Assembly (NCBI RefSeq): GCF_000019085.1
Contig: NC_010321.1
Location: 566,501 to 630,500 of the forward strand
Direction of reading: 5' to 3'
Length of the DNA: 64,000 nt
From: Thermoanaerobacter pseudethanolicus ATCC 33223
GTDB taxonomy: Bacteria > Bacillota > Thermoanaerobacteria > Thermoanaerobacterales > Thermoanaerobacteraceae
The notes below the pieces were generated by a model that made no database searches, was not told the origin of the DNA, and saw nothing but the letters and a program-made list of their open reading frames with translations. Positions 1 to 8,581 of this stretch are shown piece after piece (position 1 is the first letter of the stretch; each line of letters begins with the position of its first letter). The translations under genes and the position numbers were made by a program.

Positions 1-1
1 T

Positions 2-268
2 CCCAAAGGAGAATATAGTGAAAGGACTCTTTATCTTACTAAGTCTTTAGGATACAGGACTGTTTTTTGGAGCCTTGCTATGGCTGATTGGCAGCCACTT
101 CCTGGAGGTCCAGAAGAAAGCTATAATACTGTTATGAAAAGGCTTCATCCGGGGGCGGTAATACTTCTTCATGCAGTTTCAAAAGACAATGCTTTAGCCC
201 TTGATAGAATAATTAAGAGTATTAAAGCTGAAGGATATGAATTTAAAACTCTAGACGATATACCATGA
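2..268 (+). CDS. Polysaccharide deacetylase (PdaA-like), C-terminal part only
   Basis: The frame is open from the left edge (codons from base 2) to a TGA at 266-268, so only the last ~88 residues are present. It contains YRTVFWSLAMADWQPLPGG, PGAVILLHAVSKDNA and GYEFKTLDDIP, typical of the C-terminal half of NodB-fold deacetylases of the PdaA type. These remove acetyl groups from N-acetylmuramic acid so that muramic delta-lactam can form in spore cortex. The internal ATG at 80 is not the real start because the homologous frame continues upstream. The stop overlaps the ATG of a small downstream frame. The family is clear; the exact substrate is inferred. Confidence 0.8.
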   Translation, partial: PKGEYSERTLYLTKSLGYRTVFWSLAMADWQPLPGGPEESYNTVMKRLHPGAVILLHAVSKDNALALDRIIKSIKAEGYEFKTLDDIP

Positions 269-420
269 AAAAAGCAAAATTTATACTTCCTCCCAGTAAG
301 TTAGAAATTTTTATAAATATATGGAGATTTTTTGTTTATTATGTTTACTTAGGAATTTTGGCTATAGGATTTTTTATGGCAATAAAAAATCAAGAGGAAA
401 AGAGAATGTTAATTAAATAA
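265..420 (+). CDS. Small single-span membrane protein, unknown
   Basis: A 51-residue frame starts at the ATG that overlaps the deacetylase stop (ATGA), which suggests translational coupling. It reads MKKAKFILPP, then a hydrophobic stretch at about residues 16-40 (FFVYYVYLGILAIGFFMAI), and ends in a charged tail KNQEEKRMLIK. There is no separate strong Shine-Dalgarno. I do not recognise a family. A single-pass membrane peptide cotranscribed with a spore-cortex type deacetylase is plausible, but a chance frame in AT-rich DNA cannot be excluded. Confidence 0.45.
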   Translation: MKKAKFILPPSKLEIFINIWRFFVYYVYLGILAIGFFMAIKNQEEKRMLIK

Positions 421-425
421 CATTT

Positions 426-472
426 TGATACTAATTATCATGATAAAAAATGACCTTTGATATTTTATACCA
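426..472 (+). promoter_or_regulatory. Paired upstream activator sites of the glp operon
   Basis: Two 15-bp inverted repeats of the form TGATA-N5-TAYCA lie at 426-440 (TGATA CTAAT TATCA, perfect) and 458-472 (TGATA TTTTA TACCA). They are 32 bp apart and the second is about 50 bp upstream of the -24 element. The same pair occurs upstream of dhaK at 8432-8476. The likely ligand is the sigma-54 activator encoded at 6806-8441. Confidence 0.6.
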
Positions 473-510
473 AATAGTTATTTTTTTTACTCATTTTACT
501 GAAGAGTTTT

Positions 511-527
511 TTGGCATATTACTTGCA
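511..527 (+). promoter_or_regulatory. Sigma-54 (-24/-12) promoter of the glp operon
   Basis: TTGGCAT-N5-TTGCA, with the GG at 512-514 and the GC at 525-526 at the spacing required for RpoN holoenzyme (consensus TTGGCAC-N5-TTGCA). It ends about 24 bases before the glpP start codon. A sigma-54 activator gene lies in the same locus. Confidence 0.75.
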
Positions 528-551
528 TAAAGAAAAGATGGGGGTATAAAA

Positions 552-1121
552 ATGAGAGAAAAGATTCTGGATGCAATGAGAGACTTCCCGATAATAGCTG
601 CAGTGCGAGAGGCAAAAGATTTAAATACGGCTCTTTCTTCAAATGCACAGGTGATATTTTTACTTACTGGTGACATAATGAACATTTCTGAAATAGTTCA
701 AGAGGTCAAAAGACATGATAAAATTGTTTTTGTGCATTTTGATTTGCTTGAAGGTTTAGGAAAGGACAACAAAGCAGTAGAGTATTTGGCTGAAAAAATA
801 AAGCCCCATGGTATAATCTCTACCCGCAATAATATTTTGATACACGCTAAACAATTTGATCTTTTCTGCATCCAGAGACTTTTCATTTTAGATTCCCAGG
901 CATTAAAAACAGGGTTTGCTTCAGCAAAACAAATAGTTCCAGATGCAATAGAAGTAATGCCTGGGATAATTCCCTCAGTGATAAGTGAAATATCAGTAGA
1001 TGTGCATCAACCAGTCATCGCAGGAGGTTTAGTCAAGACAAAAGAAGAAGTTATAAATGCACTTAAATCTGGAGCTATTGCCGTATCAACGAGTGAAAAA
1101 AATCTGTGGTTTATTGAGTGA
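552..1121 (+). CDS. glpP: Glycerol-3-phosphate-responsive antiterminator GlpP
   Basis: A 189-residue protein of normal GlpP length. It starts MREKILDAMRDFPIIAAVRE and carries the family blocks VIFLLTGDIMNISEIV, FVHFDLLEGLGKD, GIISTRN, FLIQR-like FCIQRLFILDSQAL, EVMPGIIPSVI and PVIAGGLVKTKEEV. GlpP is a TIM-barrel RNA-binding protein that, with glycerol-3-phosphate, lets RNA polymerase pass leader terminators of glp genes. Its ATG follows a GATGGGGG ribosome site, and it is the first gene after the sigma-54 promoter. A candidate target terminator lies at 3599-3639 before glpA. The function is well supported; the target is inferred. Confidence 0.9.
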   Translation: MREKILDAMRDFPIIAAVREAKDLNTALSSNAQVIFLLTGDIMNISEIVQEVKRHDKIVFVHFDLLEGLGKDNKAVEYLAEKIKPHGIISTRNNILIHAKQFDLFCIQRLFILDSQALKTGFASAKQIVPDAIEVMPGIIPSVISEISVDVHQPVIAGGLVKTKEEVINALKSGAIAVSTSEKNLWFIE

Positions 1122-1198
1122 AAGGAGGGTGAGAGACATAAAAATTGAGTTTTAAAAAATAAAACTTAATAAATTTTGGAATCATGGAGGGATATTTT

Positions 1199-1930
1199 AT
1201 GAGTGACCTTGCAAAATATGTTGCTGAATTTTTTGGTACGATGATACTTATATGGTTAGGTGATGGCGTGGTTGCAAACGTTGTCTTAAATAAATCTAAA
1301 GGGCAAAACAGCGGTTGGATTGTAATCACCGCGGGATGGGGATTTGCAGTAATGGTAGGAGCGTATACAGTTGGGTGGATAAGTGGTGCTCACTTAAATC
1401 CAGCTGTGACAATTGGCTTAGCAACGATAGGCAAGTTTTCATGGAGTTTGGTGCCAGGCTACATTATAGCACAAGTTTTAGGAGCTTTTGTGGGAGCTAT
1501 AATTGTTTATTTGATGTACATGGATCATTATGCAGCAACTGAAGATCCCACAGCTAAGCTTGGTACTTTTGCAACTATTCCAGCTATAAGAAAGTTGGGT
1601 AAGAATTTTATGACAGAGGCATTTGGTACTGCTATGCTTTTAATAGGAATACTGGGTATAACAAATGGCAACAATCAATTAGTTGGAGGATTAGGACCGC
1701 TTCTAATTGGTTTACTTATTTGGGCAATAGGGTTAAGCTTAGGTGGACCTACAGGTTATGCAATTAATCCAGCAAGAGACTTTGGACCAAGGCTTGCTCA
1801 TGCTGTTCTTCCTATTCCAGGTAAAGGGGATTCTGATTGGGGATACGGCTTAATAGTTCCAATATTTGGGCCGATAGTCGGAGGAATACTTGGAGCCATA
1901 GTTTACCAACTTATTGTGAATATACATTAG
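1199..1930 (+). CDS. glpF: Glycerol uptake facilitator (aquaglyceroporin)
   Basis: 243 residues with six hydrophobic spans and both aquaporin NPA boxes: GAHLNPAV at residues 67-69 and INPARDFGPR at 190-192. The Asp after the second NPAR is typical of glycerol-conducting members. It lets glycerol diffuse across the cytoplasmic membrane for trapping by glycerol kinase, the next gene. The start is the ATG at 1199, because GGAGGG at 1186-1191 lies 7 bases before it; the ATG at 1184 would overlap that ribosome site. A stable hairpin separates it from glpK. Confidence 0.93.
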   Translation: MSDLAKYVAEFFGTMILIWLGDGVVANVVLNKSKGQNSGWIVITAGWGFAVMVGAYTVGWISGAHLNPAVTIGLATIGKFSWSLVPGYIIAQVLGAFVGAIIVYLMYMDHYAATEDPTAKLGTFATIPAIRKLGKNFMTEAFGTAMLLIGILGITNGNNQLVGGLGPLLIGLLIWAIGLSLGGPTGYAINPARDFGPRLAHAVLPIPGKGDSDWGYGLIVPIFGPIVGGILGAIVYQLIVNIH

Positions 1931-1944
1931 TGAAAGAGCTTAAA

Positions 1945-1969
1945 TCGGCGAGAGTTTTTCTCTCGCCGA
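1945..1969 (+). other. Stable hairpin between glpF and glpK
   Basis: A perfect 10-bp stem TCGGCGAGAG / CTCTCGCCGA with a TTTTT loop. No T-tract follows, so it is unlikely to be an efficient intrinsic terminator. It could be an mRNA processing or stabilising element that sets the ratio of facilitator to kinase. Confidence 0.6.
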
Positions 1970-1990
1970 CAAATATAACAAAAATTATGA

Positions 1991-3496
<1,506 letters not shown>

Positions 3497-3598
3497 AATA
3501 AAAAATTGATAAAAAGTAGCAGGAATTTTAAAAGATTTGTAGAATATATCTTATTAAAGGGAGAAAAAATAAATAATAAGTATGGTGGAGATTTGGAG

Positions 3599-3639
3599 AA
3601 CCATATATAGCCGATAGGATCGGTTATATATGGTTTTTT
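3599..3639 (+). terminator. Leader terminator before glpA, likely GlpP-controlled
   Basis: AACCATATATAGCCGAT, a 3-nt loop AGG, then ATCGGTTATATATGGTT followed by TTTTT form a long near-perfect stem with a U-tract. It ends 20 bases before the next start codon and inside the operon. Leader terminators in this position before the glycerol-3-phosphate dehydrogenase gene are the known GlpP targets in Bacillus. The GGTGGAGATTTGGAG just upstream may belong to the antiterminator. Confidence 0.7.
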
Positions 3640-3658
3640 ATCTTTTAAGGAGGTTTTA

Positions 3659-5167
3659 ATGACTATGAAAGAAATGTACGATGTTTTAATAATAGGTGCT
3701 GGAGTGGTTGGTTGTTCAATTGCGAGAGAACTTTCAAAATACAAATTAAAAATATTAGTTGTAGAAAAAGGTGAAGATGTGGCTTCAGAAGGGGCTTCTA
3801 AAGCTAATAGCGCAATACTACATGCGGGTTATGACCCTGTACCTGGTACTTTAAAAGCTATGCTGAATGTCAGAGGAAATGAAATGTACGATGAGTTGTG
3901 TAAAGATTTGGATGTTCCAATAAAGAGAACAGGTTCTTTAGTTGTGGCTTTTTCTGAAGAAGAGGTAAAAGAGCTCTATGAATTGTTTGATAGAGGAATA
4001 AAAAATGGTGTCAAAGGGTTGTCTCTCATTACAAAAGATATGGTCAAAGAGATAGAACCACACATAAATGACACTGTAGTTGCTGCTTTGTATGCCAAAA
4101 CAGCAGGAATAATATGTCCTTATGGATATACTATTGCAGTGGCAGAAAATGCTGCACAAAATGGAGCAGAATTTGTTTTTAATTCAGAAGTAATTGATAT
4201 CAAAAAAAATGGGGACTTCTTTATAGTAAAAACTCACAAAGAAGAATTTTACAGTAAATATGTTGTCAATGCTGCAGGACTTTATTCAGATGTCATAAAT
4301 AACATGGTAGGGGCGAAGCCATTTTCTGTGCATCCTAGAAAAGGAGAATATTTGATATTAGATAAAGACCAAGGATATCTTGCAAGGACAGTAATATTCC
4401 AGGTTCCAACTAAAATGGGTAAAGGAATACTAGTTTCTCCTACAGTTGATGGAAATCTATTGATAGGACCTACTTCAGAAGACATACAAGATAAAGAATT
4501 TAAAGCAACTACCAGAGAAGGGCTCAATAAAGCAATTACAGTTGCAAAAAGAAGTGTGGATAAATTTGATGTCAGAAAGACTATCACTCAGTTTACAGGA
4601 CTTAGAGCGACTCCTGATACAGAAGACAAAGACTTTATAATTGGAGAATCTGATGTGAAAGGATTTATAAATGCTGCTGGAATAGAATCTCCTGGTTTTA
4701 CTGCAGCTCCTGCTATCGCTGAAATGATAAGGGATATACTTAAAGATGCTGGACTTCAGTTGATTGAAAAAGTAGATTTTAACCCAAAAAGAAAACCAGT
4801 CATAAGATTTACTGAACTTTCAGACGAGGAAAGAAACAAGCTTATAAAAGAAAATCCTGCTTATGGAAGAATAATATGCAGATGTGAGACAGTGACGGAA
4901 GGAGAGATAATAGATGCGATAAGAAGACCTGTAGGTGCAAAATCTTTAGATGGTGTTAAAAGGCGTGTAAGAGCTGGAATGGGAAGATGCCAGGGAAGTT
5001 TTTGTGGGCCGAGAGTTGTTGAAATATTAGCAAGAGAACTTAATATTTCTCCTCTTGAGGTTACAAAGCATGGAAGAAATTCGAATATACTAACTGCAGA
5101 GACAAAAAAATTTTTATTAGAAAAAGCATCGGAGGTTTTAAAGAAAGAGGTGTATGAGAATGCTTAA
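3659..5167 (+). CDS. glpA: FAD-dependent glycerol-3-phosphate dehydrogenase (GlpA type) with BFD-like [2Fe-2S] domain
   Basis: 502 residues. The N-terminal Rossmann motif DVLIIGAGVVGCSIAREL (residues ~8-25) and the DAO fold include GIICPYGYTIAVAENA and PRKGEYLILD. The C-terminal ~100 residues are a BFD/Fer2-like domain, CRCETVTEGEI and GMGRCQGSFCGPRVVEIL, with four Cys for a [2Fe-2S] cluster. It should oxidise glycerol-3-phosphate to dihydroxyacetone phosphate and pass electrons to the next two proteins. The ATG at 3659 follows AAGGAGG by 5 bases. It overlaps the next gene. Confidence 0.85.
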   Translation: MTMKEMYDVLIIGAGVVGCSIARELSKYKLKILVVEKGEDVASEGASKANSAILHAGYDPVPGTLKAMLNVRGNEMYDELCKDLDVPIKRTGSLVVAFSEEEVKELYELFDRGIKNGVKGLSLITKDMVKEIEPHINDTVVAALYAKTAGIICPYGYTIAVAENAAQNGAEFVFNSEVIDIKKNGDFFIVKTHKEEFYSKYVVNAAGLYSDVINNMVGAKPFSVHPRKGEYLILDKDQGYLARTVIFQVPTKMGKGILVSPTVDGNLLIGPTSEDIQDKEFKATTREGLNKAITVAKRSVDKFDVRKTITQFTGLRATPDTEDKDFIIGESDVKGFINAAGIESPGFTAAPAIAEMIRDILKDAGLQLIEKVDFNPKRKPVIRFTELSDEERNKLIKENPAYGRIICRCETVTEGEIIDAIRRPVGAKSLDGVKRRVRAGMGRCQGSFCGPRVVEILARELNISPLEVTKHGRNSNILTAETKKFLLEKASEVLKKEVYENA

Positions 5168-6419
5168 CTATGATATAGTCATAATAGGTGGCGGCCCTGC
5201 AGGCTTGGGTGCTGCTGTAGAAGCCTATGAAAAGGGTGTAAAAAATATAGTCATAATTGAAAGAGATAAATATCTTGGGGGTATTTTAGAGCAGTGCATA
5301 CACAATGGATTTGGACTTCAGGAATTTAAAGAAGAATTGACAGGACCAGAATATGCACAAAGATTCATTGATAAAGTAGAAGAATATGACATAAATGTAA
5401 TGTTGGAAACTATGGTTTTGGAAATAACTCCTGATAGAATTGTAAAAGCTGTTAATTCTAAGGAAGGTGTGTTCACAATAAAAGCTGGAGCTATAATTTT
5501 AGCTATGGGATGCAGGGAAAGGCCGAGAGGTGCTATTATGATACCTGGCACTCGCCCAGCAGGTATTCTCACAGCAGGTACTGCTCAGAGGTATGTAAAT
5601 ATGGAAGGATATCTTCCAGGGAAAGAAATAGTGATATTAGGTTCTGGTGATGTTGGGCTTATTATGGCGAGAAGGCTTACATTAGAAGGAGCAAAAGTCA
5701 AAGCAGTTGTAGAACTCATGCCTTACTCTAGTGGACTTACAAGAAACATCGTTCAGTGTTTAGAGGACTTTAATATTCCTCTTCTTTTAAGTCACACTGT
5801 CATTGAAATTCACGGCAAAGACAGGGTAGAAGGAGTTACAATTGCCAAAGTTGATGAAAATAGAGAGCCAATTATGGAGACTGCACAGTATATAAGTTGT
5901 GATACGTTAATACTTTCTGTTGGCTTGATTCCTGAAAATGAGCTCTCTCAAAAGGCCGGTATAGAGCTAGACCCTATAACAGGAGGACCTATTGTAAATG
6001 AAATGTTAGAAACAAGTGTTCCTGGAATTTTTGCTTGTGGCAATGTCCTTCAAGTTCACGACTTAGTTGACAATGTTACTGCAGAAGCGAGATTGGCAGC
6101 TAATTCAGCAATACGATTTATTCGAGAAGGTGAATTTGGAAAAAGCAATATTGCCGTAAAAGCTGGTAATGGCATACGTTATGTTGTTCCGCAAAAGATA
6201 AATGTAGATAACATAGAAAAAAGGATAAAATTCAGAATGAGACCTGTTAACGTTTATAACAATGCTATGTTAGCAGTAAAGTCAGGAGACAAATATTTAC
6301 TAAGACAAAAAAGGCAGCGCTTAACCCCTGGTGAAATGATTGATGTAAATTTAAGTAAAGACATACTAAAAAATGCAAATCTTGAAGAAGGTATTGTCTT
6401 TTTAGTTGAGGAGGGATAA
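5160..6419 (+). CDS. glpB: FAD/NAD(P)-binding oxidoreductase (GlpB-like partner)
   Basis: About 419 residues with the dinucleotide motif YDIVIIGGGPAGLGAAVEA at the N-terminus, a second one (EIVILGSGDVGLIMARRL) in the middle, and a C-terminal GIFACGNVLQVHDLVDNV FAD motif. It belongs to the pyridine nucleotide-disulfide oxidoreductase class found next to GlpA-like dehydrogenases in clostridia, and probably relays electrons from GlpA. I chose ATG 5160 because AGAGG at 5146-5150 is 9 bases upstream; ATG 5154 (two residues longer) is only 3 bases away. It overlaps glpA by 8 bases. The electron acceptor is not evident. Confidence 0.82.
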   Translation: MLNYDIVIIGGGPAGLGAAVEAYEKGVKNIVIIERDKYLGGILEQCIHNGFGLQEFKEELTGPEYAQRFIDKVEEYDINVMLETMVLEITPDRIVKAVNSKEGVFTIKAGAIILAMGCRERPRGAIMIPGTRPAGILTAGTAQRYVNMEGYLPGKEIVILGSGDVGLIMARRLTLEGAKVKAVVELMPYSSGLTRNIVQCLEDFNIPLLLSHTVIEIHGKDRVEGVTIAKVDENREPIMETAQYISCDTLILSVGLIPENELSQKAGIELDPITGGPIVNEMLETSVPGIFACGNVLQVHDLVDNVTAEARLAANSAIRFIREGEFGKSNIAVKAGNGIRYVVPQKINVDNIEKRIKFRMRPVNVYNNAMLAVKSGDKYLLRQKRQRLTPGEMIDVNLSKDILKNANLEEGIVFLVEEG

Positions 6420-6420
6420 A

Positions 6421-6786
6421 ATGGAACTAAAAGAAATTACATGCATAGTTTGCCCCTTGGGCTGCAGGATACAAGTTGAAATGGAAGGAGGGGAGATAAA
6501 AAGCGTAAAGGGATATTCTTGTTCTAGAGGATTAGAATATGCTAAAAATGAAGTTACTATGCCTAAAAGGACTATTACTACAAGTGTGAGAGCGATAGGG
6601 GGGCATCTTCCACTTTTATCAGTTAGGACAAAAGAGCCTGTTCCAAAAGAAAAGATACAAGAAATAATGCTTGAATTGGCTAAGGTAGAGGTTAAAGCTC
6701 CTGTAAAAATAGGAGATGTAGTGGTGAAGAACATTTTAGGTACGGGGGTTGACATAATTGCTACAAGAAACCTCTATGTAAAATAA
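6421..6786 (+). CDS. DUF1667 small iron-sulfur-type protein
   Basis: 121 residues beginning MELKEITCIVCPLGCRI, with a CxxCxxxC cluster at residues 8-15 and a further Cys in GYSCSRG; this is the DUF1667 signature. DUF1667 genes commonly follow glpA/glpB-like pairs in Firmicutes, so it is probably the third subunit of an anaerobic glycerol-3-phosphate dehydrogenase complex, in the position of GlpC but much smaller. GAGGAGGGA lies 4 bases before ATG 6421. Calling it an electron-transfer subunit is inference from the cysteines and context. Confidence 0.8.
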   Translation: MELKEITCIVCPLGCRIQVEMEGGEIKSVKGYSCSRGLEYAKNEVTMPKRTITTSVRAIGGHLPLLSVRTKEPVPKEKIQEIMLELAKVEVKAPVKIGDVVVKNILGTGVDIIATRNLYVK

Positions 6787-6805
6787 GTTTTTGCGTGGTG
6801 ATAAA

Positions 6806-7111
6806 ATGGAGGGAAGAAGGGAAATATTAAGAACTCCTGTGAGTATCCATTCTCAGATTGCTGCCCATATTGTTCAAAAGGTTAGTCACATAAGCAGACA
6901 AAACAATGTAAGCATATTTTTAAGGAAGATAAATGACAATAGGTTGATTCCTGCAAATAGTATGTTATCAATGGTGACTTTTTTTGCTTCTCGGGGAGAA
7001 GAAATAGAAGTAGTGGTAGAAGGAGCAAATGTGGACAATGCTATAAAAGAGTTTAAAGGCTTTTTTTTACAACGAGTTAGGGAAAGAAAAGGAAGAAAAA
7101 ACTACTTATGA
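6806..7111 (+). CDS. HPr-like domain, N-terminal part of a frameshifted sigma-54 activator
   Basis: 101 residues, MEGRREILRTPVSIHSQIAA onward, matching an HPr fold. The SIHSQIA segment keeps the HPr active-site His but replaces the usual following Arg. The frame runs off into an artificial tail (RVRERKGRKNYL) after a run of eight T at 7061-7068. One T fewer would join it to the PAS/AAA+ frame, giving FKGFFYNELGKEKEEKTTYE. So this and the next entry are almost certainly one gene. An HPr domain on a sigma-54 activator suggests control by the phosphotransferase system, which also feeds DhaM. Confidence 0.7.
   Translation: MEGRREILRTPVSIHSQIAAHIVQKVSHISRQNNVSIFLRKINDNRLIPANSMLSMVTFFASRGEEIEVVVEGANVDNAIKEFKGFFLQRVRERKGRKNYL
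7061..7068 (+). other. T8 run at the frame change of the activator gene
   Basis: Eight T residues mark where the HPr frame (codons from 6806) and the PAS/AAA+ frame (codon positions divisible by 3) must be joined. Possible explanations are a base-call error, a true one-base insertion, or productive transcriptional slippage. Confidence 0.6.
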
Positions 7112-8441
7112 ACTTTTAAAAAATACCTCAATAGCCTATGAGAAAATATTTAATTCTATTGGCTCAGGACTTATAGTTACTGATGAAAATGGGGCAATAA
7201 TGATTTTTAACAAAGCAGCTGAAAGTATTACAGGGATTAATATGGACCAGGCTATAGGGAAAAAAATACAAGAAGTGATGTCGGATATAAAAATTGCTGA
7301 TGTGTTAAAAACTGGCAAAGAAGAGATGAATAAAAAACTAAAAATAGGCACAAATGTGGTGTTAACAAATATAACACCTATTTATACAGGTACAAAAATA
7401 GAAGGGGCGGTTATAGTATTTTATGACTTCCCTCAAATAGAATATTTGGAAAATGAGCTGAAAAGAGATAGAAAACTTGACAAAGCTTTTGACATAATAA
7501 TAGGCAATAGCGGAAAATTAAAAGACGCTCTTACTATTGCTTCTAAAGCTGCAGAAACTGATTCAACAGTCCTCATAAGAGGGGAAAGCGGAACGGGGAA
7601 AGAGCTGGTGGCTAATGCGATACATTACGCCAGTAAGAGAAAGGATAAACCATTTATAAGGGTAAATTGTGCGGCTATTCCTGTGACTCTATTGGAGAGT
7701 GAACTTTTTGGGCATGAAAGAGGAGCTTTTACTGGAGCTGTAACTCAAAAGATAGGAAAATTCGAATTAGCAGATGGAGGAACGATATTTCTTGATGAAA
7801 TAGGAGATATTCCACCTGAGATTCAGGTAAAGCTTTTGAGAGTGATTCAAGAAAAGGAATTTGAAAGAGTAGGGGGAATAAAAACTATAAAAGTAGATGT
7901 GAGGATAATCGCTGCGACAAATAAAGATTTAGAGAAGGCAATAAAAGAGGGGACTTTTAGAGAAGATTTATACTATAGATTAAACGTTATACCTGTGATT
8001 TTGCCTCCATTAAGAGAAAGAAGAGAAGATATTCCTCTTCTTGTGGAACATTTTATAGAAAAGCTTAACAAAAAATTAAATAAAAATGTAAAAAAGGTTA
8101 CTAGAAAAGCTATGCAAGCATTGATATATTATGATTGGCCTGGGAATATACGAGAATTAGAAAATATAATTGAAAGATGTATAACATTGAGTGATAATGA
8201 TTACATCGATTATAAGGACTTACCTCATTATATTCGAAATGAAAGTGCTGTTCTCTCAGATGATGATATTATTTATCTTGGAGAAAACAACAAGCTACTT
8301 ACAATGGAAGAATATGAGCGCAAAATAATAAAAGCTGCGCTACAAAGGTATAAAAGTTTTAATAAAGCAGGAAAAGTTTTAGGACTTACCCATAAAACTA
8401 TTGCTGCAAAAGCAAGGAAATTTGGACTTGTTGATAGATAA
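7074..8441 (+). CDS. Sigma-54-dependent transcriptional activator (PAS-AAA+-Fis), 5' part out of frame with HPr domain
   Basis: The PAS-like part is open from the T8 run (ELLKNTSIAYEKIFNSIG, GLIVTDENG). The first ATG in this frame, at 7200, is inside the PAS domain and has no ribosome site. Counting from 7200: Walker A GESGTGKE ~128-135, sigma-54 contact loop GAFTGA 175-180, Walker B IFLDEIGD ~196, then a C-terminal Fis-type helix-turn-helix (AGKVLGLTHKTIAAKARKFG). It should open complexes at the -24/-12 promoters of glpP and dhaK by binding the TGATA-N5-TAYCA pairs. It lies between the two operons it probably controls. Confidence 0.85.
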   Translation, partial: ELGKEKEEKTTYELLKNTSIAYEKIFNSIGSGLIVTDENGAIMIFNKAAESITGINMDQAIGKKIQEVMSDIKIADVLKTGKEEMNKKLKIGTNVVLTNITPIYTGTKIEGAVIVFYDFPQIEYLENELKRDRKLDKAFDIIIGNSGKLKDALTIASKAAETDSTVLIRGESGTGKELVANAIHYASKRKDKPFIRVNCAAIPVTLLESELFGHERGAFTGAVTQKIGKFELADGGTIFLDEIGDIPPEIQVKLLRVIQEKEFERVGGIKTIKVDVRIIAATNKDLEKAIKEGTFREDLYYRLNVIPVILPPLRERREDIPLLVEHFIEKLNKKLNKNVKKVTRKAMQALIYYDWPGNIRELENIIERCITLSDNDYIDYKDLPHYIRNESAVLSDDDIIYLGENNKLLTMEEYERKIIKAALQRYKSFNKAGKVLGLTHKTIAAKARKFGLVDR

Positions 8442-8476
8442 TACCAAAAGAAATAAATAGTTGATACTTTTTACCA
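8432..8476 (+). promoter_or_regulatory. Paired upstream activator sites of the dha operon
   Basis: TGATA GATAA TACCA at 8432-8446 (overlapping the activator's stop codon) and TGATA CTTTT TACCA at 8462-8476, exactly 30 bp apart. This matches the architecture at 426-472. The second site is about 50 bp before the -24 box. Confidence 0.6.
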
Positions 8477-8502
8477 AAATAGCCTTTGAAGGCTATTTTT
8501 TT
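8476..8502 (+). terminator. Terminator of the activator gene
   Basis: AAATAGCC-TTTGAA-GGCTATTT with a following T run, between the upstream activator sites and the dha promoter. Confidence 0.75.
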
Positions 8503-8525
8503 ATTACCTGTTCGCTACAATTTAT

Positions 8526-8542
8526 TTGGCACGTAAATTGCA
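8526..8542 (+). promoter_or_regulatory. Sigma-54 (-24/-12) promoter of dhaKLM
   Basis: TTGGCAC-GTAAA-TTGCA is an exact match to the sigma-54 consensus core. It lies 40 bases before the dhaK ATG and downstream of two activator sites. Confidence 0.88.
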
Positions 8543-8581
8543 TTTAAAAACTAACAAAAGTAAATTAAGAGGAGGTAAATT

